Below, one piece after another: positions 23,801-33,800 of a DNA stretch of 64,000 nt; position 1 is the stretch's first letter, and each line of letters opens with the position of its first letter. A program made the translations under genes and the position numbers. Source of the stretch: Brasenia schreberi. Taxonomy: Eukaryota; Streptophyta; Magnoliopsida; Nymphaeales; Cabombaceae. The stretch covers positions 6,099,001 to 6,163,000 of the forward strand of contig JAYKKT010000088.1 in assembly GCA_036023115.1 (NCBI GenBank). The letters are read 5' to 3'. The notes beneath the pieces were generated by a model. That model was given only the letters and a program-made list of their open reading frames with translations, ran no database searches and was not told the origin of the DNA.

Positions 23801-26800
23801 ATCCTAGCAATCGGGACAAATGTTTCATCATAGTCAATTCCATATTCTTGGGCATAACCCTTTGCAACCAGTCTGGCTTTATATCTCTCAATATGACCAT
23901 TGCTATGGGTTTTGATTTTATAGACCCACCGGCATCCAATAACCTTCTTATCCTTTGATATAGGTGTAACTGTCTATGTTTGAGCTTTATCTAGAGCGTT
24001 GAGTTCATCCATCATAGCATCTTCCTATTCTGGAATACCTTTAGCTTGATGATAAAACCTAGGTTCTTTAACCTGATGAAAAGTAACAATCAAGTTTTTT
24101 CGTTGGGGTTCAAAAGATTCATAGGAAGCAAAACGTTGGAGAGGTTTTGAGACCCTAGGTTCTAAACATGTATCATCGGGTTCTAGACGTGTATCATTAG
24201 ATTCTCTAAGGCATTGTGTATAATGTAAAGGAAAGGGTTCAACAATGGATTGGAAATCAACAATTGTATTCGGAACACCACTATTCTCAAGAGAATTATC
24301 CTGATGATCTACTGAGTCACAATCATCATCTTCTTCTACATCAAAGAAATCTTGAGAATTTTCTAAGAATTTAGACTTATAGTAGGCATCATTCTCAAAA
24401 AAATTTACATCCTTATAAACATATAATTTGTCTTCAATAGTATCAAAACACCTATAACCCTTCTTGTCTATGTCATAACCAAGGAATACGCATTCAATAG
24501 CCCTAGGAGACAGTTTATCACTTTTATCTGTATACACAAAACATCTACATCCAAAAACCCTAAATCTTTCATAATATGGAGAAATATTATATAATTTTTC
24601 AAAAAGTAAAATATTTTCAAGATTAGATGAAGGCATTCTATTTATAAGATAAATAGCAGTAAGAGTAGCTTATGTCCATAAAAATTTAGGAACCTTACTA
24701 GCAATCAGCATAGTTCGACATGTTTGAATAATATGTCAATGTTTTCTTTCAGCTAAGCCATTTTGTTGAGGGGTTTTAGTACATGACTTTTGATGAAAAA
24801 TTCCATTTGATTCAATAAATTTTTGGAATTCATTTAACATGTATTCCCCTCCTGAATCCGATCTAAAAATCTTAATAGTGGCTCCAAATTATAAATTTTT
24901 TAAATACTTCTGATTTATTTTTCAAGAGGTATATCCAGGTAAAGCGAGTAAAATCATCTACAAATATCAGTTTCTTTCTCCAAAAGGGAGATGAAGCATT
25001 TTCCCAAGAATACACTCTTTACATTCAAACTTTTGCTCTCTAATTTTTTTCAAGGGAATGTTACATAATTTTTATAAGTCCAAATGTCAAGTCTTTTATG
25101 CCAAAGAGTAGCATCTTGGGCTACATTACAAAACTCAAAATTTGGCATAACAAGATAATCCATTTTGTATAGTCCACTTTCTCTATGACCTTGACCAATC
25201 ACCTTCCTCGATAGGTAATCCTGCACCACACAATGTTTGGATGAGAAAGTGACTATACAATTATTATCACAGATTTGATCAACCGAAAGTAAGTTCAAAT
25301 TAAGTTTAGGTATAAAGCTTACGGTTTGAATTTTGAATTTTCTTTTTTAAAATTTCCTATTTTCTTAATTAGAAGTTTTGTATGGTCGGTCGTAAACACA
25401 TGTTTTCCACTGGTTTCACGAGATTCAATCAAGAAATTTTTATTATGCGTCATATGAAAAGATGCACCCGAATCTAAAAACCAAGACATACCTTGAGAGG
25501 TGGATAGAGCATTCCCGGAGATGCTTGCCTTTTCCTTGAACATTTCTTCTATATATACCGTAATGTTGTTGGGCAAGACTCATCCTTCTACGGCTCCCAC
25601 ATTTTTAAACTTTTTTTGAAGGAGAGGACAAGTGGTTTTGGTATGCTCACTTTCCTTGAAATAGTGACAAATGGTGTCCTTGTTAGGCCATGGTCCCATG
25701 GGCTTCTTTGATGTGCCTTCTGTATTTTTCGCATGTGGAAGCTTGTAAGTCTTCATGTTAGCTCCTAGTTTGGATGCGGCAAGAACGGCTTCTTTGGCGA
25801 CATTCATATTTTTCAATCTTTTTTCCTCCATAACAAGGTCGACCAAAAAAGAGTCTCATCTAGGTCTAGGTTTTCTATGTATTAAATTTGATCTAATATT
25901 TTCGAATTCATCTCTTAACCCACGCATAAACAAAAAGAAATATTGATTGTCCAAAAATTCTTGAAATTCATCTAATTTATGAAGATTTCCAAATTTATCA
26001 AAGCTTCTTAGTTGGATCCATAGTTCCGAAAACTCATTGTGGTAGTCTCTAATGCTTAAATTTCCTTGTTTAAGCATTATCATTCTTTCCATCAAATCAA
26101 TTTGAAAAACAAATTCATCTTGAAAATGAAGTTTCTTTAAATATTCCCAAGTTTCAAATGCATTTTCGAAAGCACTAATTCTATTTCTAAGATTGTCATC
26201 AACATTTTGACAAATAATCCACGTAATTTTTGCAATTGTGGGTATTTTATGTCTCAGACAACACTCATTTCTTCCCATACTTTCAAGTCTTGCTTATATT
26301 TTTCATGAGCTTTAATAATCTCATCATCGTTCAAACCATCAATATTCAAAATTGGTTCTTTTATGGTTCCATCAATATAATCCCAAAAATCTTTTAACAA
26401 AAAATATTTTTTCATAGTCCTAACCCAACTTTGATAACATTTTGGGTAAGGATACATTTAAACATCTCATTTTTTCCTTCCATTTCATGCAAAATAAAAA
26501 GATTTGGACTAACCTTAAGTTTGGTATGTTTTCTCAAAACTTGCACTCGTGACATGCTTCCCAATGCACTTGATTTCTTCGATCCGAGGCTCTGATACCA
26601 TGTAAATTGGTGTTGGTGATTGAAGGTTGATGCTCACGATGCAACTTCGACAAATCGCCAAGATTCCAAAGTCACCCGAGTATGGGTGTCAAACTTAAAA
26701 TATAGTAATCAAGAGAGCGGAAGCAAAACAAAAACAAGCCAAAAGTTGTACAATGTCAGCATAATTTATTCACGAGTGAGTGGGGTATATATAGAGATTA

Positions 26801-29800
26801 CATAGGTTCATGAATGTTAAGAAAGAATTAAAGAAAACAAGAAAAGCTAGCCTTAAGGTTAGCTGTTGTGCACAGGACTGCACAACAGTCCAACGGCTAG
26901 TTGACTGGACCCCCCAGGCCCTGGTGGCCTAGGCCAGTCCAGCCCCAAACATGAGCCCTAGTGGCCCGTACCTATTACACTTAACACCCATATCCTATGT
27001 AGCCCTGATATGCATATATCACAACAAATAATACAATATGGTATTACTTCACTTTATGAAAGAAGTAATTCATTTAAATCTTTTTGAAAAAAAAACTGCA
27101 AAATCAATGATATTGTACGATTTGATAACATCATCCAATAGTCATATGCACCGATTAAATATTTCTGTAATTTGAATTTCAGCATTTAACTTTTGTAATT
27201 AGATCATGCGGATCTCATTGGATCAGAATATGATCCATTAGGAGCTAGTTATCATTAAATTTACTAATCAAGGGTATTTTTGTCTTTCAAGTTATAAATA
27301 TGTATTAGAAATACTCTAAGTGTAGTTGTGTGATTCAAGCAAGTGAAATAAGAGAGAGAGAGAGAGGGTGCGGCAGTCCATGGAGATGTCGACTCCCTAC
27401 TTGCTTACAATCTTCGTCATTTTTTCTTGATTTATCATTAATCATATTTGAGTTGTTTTTCAACATGGTATTAGAGCCCAATCCGTGAGATTAGAGCATT
27501 TTCATAGTGGATTTGAAGAAGAGGGCCAAGAGGCGATTAGGGCAGCGTGGATTGATCGCAGTCCAAAGAGATTTGGATCATGCCAGTTATACTTCAAAAA
27601 GGTTTGATTGAGAAAAACTTTTTCAACAAAACGAAAAAGGGATTGTAGTTAAAAAAGAAAAGATATATTTCAGCCCTAAAAATAGAGGGCAATCATCATG
27701 TGTGAAAGAGGGAAAATAGAATATTATGGTGAGAATGTTGGTTCAGACAAGGGGGAAGGCCTTCATATTATAAATCTGAAGTTGGATGGTAGAAATTGCC
27801 TCTAATAGGCTAAATCTATCGAATTAGCTATGATGACAAGGGGGTGATGAGATTATTTGACTGAAGATATTCCCACGTCTGATGTATATGATCCTTCATA
27901 CTTTATATGACGTAGAGAGAACGCCATCATTAGTGCATAGCTTATTCAATCCATGACATCATCCATTGGCAACACTTTTGTGTTCCTAGAGTCGGCGAAA
28001 GACATATGGCTGGTTGTCCAAGATACATATGCCCAAAGGAAGAATGTACCTAAGAAGTATGAGATTATCGAGAGGATTAGAAAATGTAGATAGGGAAGAA
28101 GGTTAGTGAGTGAGTATTACACTAAACTTCGTGGTTCATGAGAGGAGCTGCAATTTTATTTAAAGATAAAATGTCAAAATTATACGAAGGAACGGAAAGT
28201 GTTTGATCTTTTATGGGGTATCTTTTAATAATAGAAGGTGGCTAAAAGTAATATCCTCAGTAATATACTCTTTTCTCCTGCAAAAAGAAGACATAAAACA
28301 CTTAGAGAAAGAAATTAAAATCGGCCAAGAAACTCTTGCATTTATGGACACTAATATAGTACATTCATCAAGTGCTTGCAGTAGAGGTAGATATGGAGGC
28401 AAAGGCAGATCAGATGAAAAAGACAAGTTGACTTGTTCTAAATGTGGTAAAACCCGATATATGGGCAGGCCTAACTATAACCAAATAAGGCTTATTTCAG
28501 TGATCAAGGTGAGAAACAGAATATAGAAATGGGGTTGAACTCATTGGCTGATATGAAGAAGGAAATTGAATAACTTAAAGGAAGAATAAATGAATCACAA
28601 ACTGCATCAACTTCTTCTCCTGTCGACTCTCAAGCTATCATGGCTTATCCCTTCTCCTTTATGGCATTTGGTAATACTCTTTCATCTAATTCCAGGATAT
28701 GGATAGTTTATTCCACATGATTGGTATGAGAGAATTTTTTATGATTATCAGTCAATTCAAAAAGGGATTGACATCAGATTGGTCGATGGATCCAACATTC
28801 CCATAGTGAGAAAAGAGAGTATAACCACATATCTTGGGACTCTTAAAAATGTTTTACATGTTCCAAACATTTCAATTAATCTCTTATCAGTTCATACCTT
28901 GGTCAAATACTTGAATTGTTCTTGTAACATTCAACTCTACTTAGTGTATTTTTCAAAAACTGAGAACGGGAAAAATCTTTGGTCAGGGTAGCATAAGAAA
29001 GGGACTTTATGTCTTCGAATAGACCAGCAAAACAGCGATGCATGCAATCTATCTATGCTACGAAGAAAAAAATGAAGATTTGATCTTATGGCATCGGAGA
29101 CTGAGATACCTTCCACTTTCTAAAATTAAGATGATATTACTAGCATTTTCTAGCTATAATGATTTGATTTTACAATGTAAAACTTGTCAAAAGGCCAAAC
29201 ATCATCGTGTACTTTTTCGTTGAATGAAACGAGAACTTCTAATGTTTGGGGTCGATGTTCTACTACTTCATTGCATGGTTACAGATATTTCATTTCCTTT
29301 ATAGATGATTGCATTTGATTCACTACCACAGAAGTTGAGTTAAATGTTTGCATAGCACATGATTGAGCTCTATGAAAACAAAAAAATCATATAACCAACC
29401 CCATCTCGTATGAGAAAGGCTTAGTAAGTTGTTCTTGTAGGCAAATGAAAACAATTTCCTCTACTACACAGAAACAAATGTTGAAATGCTCTTGTTGTGG
29501 AAGATGTTGCAGTAATTCTTGCTCAAGGCAACACCAAACAAAAGTTGAATAATCTCATGTTACATGAACTACACTACCAAGTTGTGGAGGATAATGATCA
29601 GAAAGTTCTCCAAAATCAACTGTCATGTTTATGTTCAACCTAGCATAAGCTACTGAGCAGTGTGTTTTCCTTACAATAATGGTGTGCTTTTCGAAATATT
29701 TGTGCTGATCTAGAACTTTGTGGTACAAGATCTATTGAAATAACTACAAAAGTTACTACCGCATGTGTGCATTCCTAGCAAAAGCTATCTTACACACCTC

Positions 29801-30755
29801 AGGCCCTGCAGATCCAATAAGTTCAAAGGTCTCCAGATCCCAAAACTTGACTGTTCTATCAGCAGAACCTATGCAAGAAATTGATCATTAAAACAATAAC
29901 GCCTTTTGATTCCTACTTCCATCCAAAAAATAAAGCAAGGTAGTCGATAGATATGGCAAAGGCAAAACAAATTCATGAAGCATAATAACATCATCAGAAA
30001 ATTTTAAAAGGTCAAAGGACTACAATTGTGAAAGGAACAGAAAAGAGGCCTCCATATTTCCCGTATTTCCTCAACAATAACTACACAATCAAGTTATGTT
30101 TTAAGAGTTCTATGGCAGTCAACTAACCACTTTATGGGAATTCCATGTCAAAGTACCAATCACTTTCACACAGATTTTCTGTAAACGACAACACTAAATT
30201 CATAGGAGGAATTATTTGAAAATATACGGGATCGTGTTCCCAAAAGGTATATTCCAAAGTAGATTGTATGTAATTGAATGATGATATGGTATTTGAATTT
30301 TGAAGCATGCAAGAGCAGTGACTCTTGAGATAATGAAGAGAAGCAGAAACCAAGTTTTTAGTTAAAACATGGATAATGGACACATCATATACTGTGTTCC
30401 GTCCACAAGATATAGATTAATAAACAAAAAATACTATCACTTCAAGTCTTGGGCAGTTGAAAAATACTATACAGCAGTGGCAGATGTACATTGAAGGCAT
30501 CCCCCCCCCCCAACAAGGAATTTCGTAAAAACCCATCCACTATTTAGAATTTTGAAAATCACCCCTCCAGAAATTTTGAAAAAAAAATATATGTATCGAA
30601 AATGCAATTGTTCTAATCATTTGTCTGTAAATATGAAAACGTAGAGCCCTTTTTCATTATTAATAATGGGTACCAACAATAAAACATTCTAATATGATCT
30701 CAATCAGATGCCCAAAACCCAACCCTAATCCCCCTCTTTCTCGATCAAGCATAAG

Positions 30756-30833
<78 letters not shown>

Positions 30834-33800
30834 CTGCAGAGTGCATCATGCTGGCCCTGCTCTCTCTCAAAGTAACACAAGTTGCAGCATGCAGCTTGCT
30901 TCCCGAGTTCTCTCCCTCCCCCTCTCTCTCCTTGCTTGCTTCTCTCTCTCTATCTCTTTCCGGTGGGGTGGTGAGCCATAGGCGGCACTCAACAAGCAAT
31001 AGCGAGCCAACGGCCATGGCCCGTCATGTGGGAGTCCCAAATCAAATTCGACCCGATTCACCATTAAGGTTAAGATGCTCTTTTCCCAAATCTAGAATTT
31101 GGGTTATTTGTCTATTTTCTTGTATAGAATTATGAATTATGTATTGTTTGTTATTTGAAGAAATTAATAGTTTCGGTCAATCGGTCCTATCTATCTAAAA
31201 AAAGAGTAGATCCTTGATGAAATTTATCTTATAATATTTGGATGCAATGCATTATGCATATAATTTTTCATTTTCTTCCACTCACTTTGGATATTGTTTT
31301 TGCTTCATATAGATATAGAGAAATATTTTAAAAGAAATCTCTTGAAGAGATACCCTTGAAACCACTGATTCTATTAAAGTATGAAAAATCATAGTAAAAG
31401 TAATGATGAGGAGATCTTAGATGGAGATAGAAATCTACAAAGTAATTTTGAATGCAATATGAAAGATTTAATTGTAGATCCTGGGTTGAGACTACCTATT
31501 TTAAGTTAATGATCAAGAGAGAATTTGATGTGTATATAAGGTCAATTTTAACCAAGAGAACATAATTTCCCATGGATTAAAGAAGGAAAGCAAAAGCTCA
31601 TTTCATTCATAATTTGTTTAATGAATTTGATTGGTTGGAGTACATAACAAAAAATGCTGTGTATTGTTTGTTTTGTTTTCTTTTTCAATGTCCTAATAGT
31701 GAACAAGCATTTATTTTGAATGGATTTTGGCGATTTAAAGAGAAACAAAGACTTTATGAACATGATATTAGTATTATAGAATGAAAAGTGTGGCTTTGAT
31801 TAATGAGAAGTCATCTATCAATACTTATTTTGTTAGGCAATCATAAGAAGAAAAGAAGAAATATGATGCCTCAATTAACGTTGTAAGGCTTCTTCTTAAA
31901 CAAAGTCTTCCATTTCGTAGTCATCCTGAGTCTAATGAAAGTTCCAATAAAAAAAAATTCTTGAGCTTCTATCCTTTCTTTCTAATCATAATAATGAAGA
32001 GATTCGTAGTATTAAATTACAGAATACATTTGAAAATTCAAAATTGATAGTGCCTTCAATTCAAAAGGATATTGTAATTTGTAAGTGCTATTGCAAGTGA
32101 GACGGTTAAAGAATCATCAAAGAAGTACATGATGATATATTTAATATTTTAATTGATGAATCTCATGATGTATCTAATAAAGAGCAAATGGCAATAGTGT
32201 TAAGGTATATTGATAAAGATACTCATATTATTGAACTCTTACTTGGTTTAGTATATGTCTATTTTACTACAATAATATCGTTTATGACAGCTATGATAGA
32301 AATGTTCCGTAAAGTTGGCATAAAGTATTAATCAATTACAAGGGCAAGGATATCATAGAGCAACAATATGAAAAGTGAGTTTAATGGATTAAAAGTATTA
32401 ATATTGAGAGAAAATCTATGTTCTTTTTATATTTATAGATTTTCACATGAACTCCAATTATTTGTTATAGCAATTGCTAAAAAACATAAAGAAGTAAGTC
32501 AATTGTTTGATGTTATTTCTGCAATCAAGACTGTGTTGGAGGTTCGTGTAAACTCTTTGAGAAGCTTATAGAATTAGAACTTGATAGAGTTTGTAAGGAA
32601 TTGAAACTTGGATATAGTAGAAGTGGTAAATGATTAAATCAGCCCCTTCAAATTAAAAGGGTTGGAAACACGTGTCGGGGTTCAAATTATTATACTTTGT
32701 TGAACTTAATTACAATGTTTCAATCCATTGTGAATGTGCTTTATATTATCAATGATGATGGTGATGATGATATCAAAGGTATTGATTTTGTATTTACTGT
32801 ACATTTAATGAAAGAAATTTTGAAAAAGACAAATGATTTACCATTAGCACTACAAACCATGTCCCTTTGGTGTAAGTTTAAATGTAACAAAAGAAAGACT
32901 TCTTATTACACTGCACTACATGAACGAAAGGTTGTCCTGAGTACCAAATGATGAGAAAATATCAAGAATGTTCTTTTAATAGAAAAAGCTTTGGCAGCAA
33001 ATACATTCTAACAAATTGAGTTTCTTCTCACAAATCATCAAGTTCAGTAGGACTTGCCGCAGACCCGGTTGTAGCTACGTATTTTAACAGATCAAGAAGC
33101 AGCTGAATGCAGATCAGGTAATCGTGAGGGATGCATATGGGGATGGTCGACATGTTAGGTACATTCTCTGCTGTTTCCTTGTGAAATGATGCAGGTGCAC
33201 TGAATAGTTAGTAACTAATATTTTCTCATTATTGATTCCCTAAAAATGAAAAGAAAAAACCATTTTCTTGTTATTGTGCTTGGAATGTTTTTCTTTCAAG
33301 TAAAAGTACGAGATTACTTTCTAGTATAATTAACTGTTATTCAGTTTTATATGAGGAGCACCGGCTGGTGAATATTTCATGCTAATGTAAGTTCTTGGTC
33401 CTCATGCAGTGCAAATGAATGGTCTAACCCCATGTTTGCTTAGAAAACTGTTTACCAGTTGTACAACTGGTATTTCCTTGGCTAAGTTAAGGTTATCCAA
33501 GATATTATTAATGCTTTGAATCTTGTAAAGTTGTTGAAGAGGTTAAATAAGTTGAGAATTGAAGACCATGAACGGGAGCGCTTCATTGCAAAGATAAATT
33601 TATTTTGTAATATGAATGATATTGAGGTCATGAAAATGGAGGATAACATGGCCAGTGGTACAGGCAAGACGAAGGCAGAGTGAGACAACAAATTTGCATC
33701 ACTATGAGTATAAGGTATTGAATGTACGTGTATTTTTATATCATAATTACATAACTATTTACAATGATCACTTCAATTACATGATTGTCACATAACAAAC

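Larger units (their letters stand above)
22159..26986 (-). mobile_element. Ty1/copia LTR retrotransposon, both LTRs, 5-bp target duplication
   Basis: Two LTRs (22159-22577 and 26601-26986) flank an internal region on the minus strand. CCCAT at 22154-22158 recurs at 26987-26991. The primer binding site next to the right (5') LTR reads TGGTATCAGAGCC on the minus strand (26600-26588), complementary to the initiator-Met tRNA end. A G-rich polypurine tract adjoins the left (3') LTR at 22578-22590. Gag, protease, integrase, reverse transcriptase and RNase H follow in copia order, but stops and frame changes are frequent, so the copy is inactive. Confidence 0.95.

Noticed and set aside
30694..31135. 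Frames with Ser-Leu or Arg-Glu runs
   Set aside because: Translation of the (CT)n repeat inside the second hAT element.
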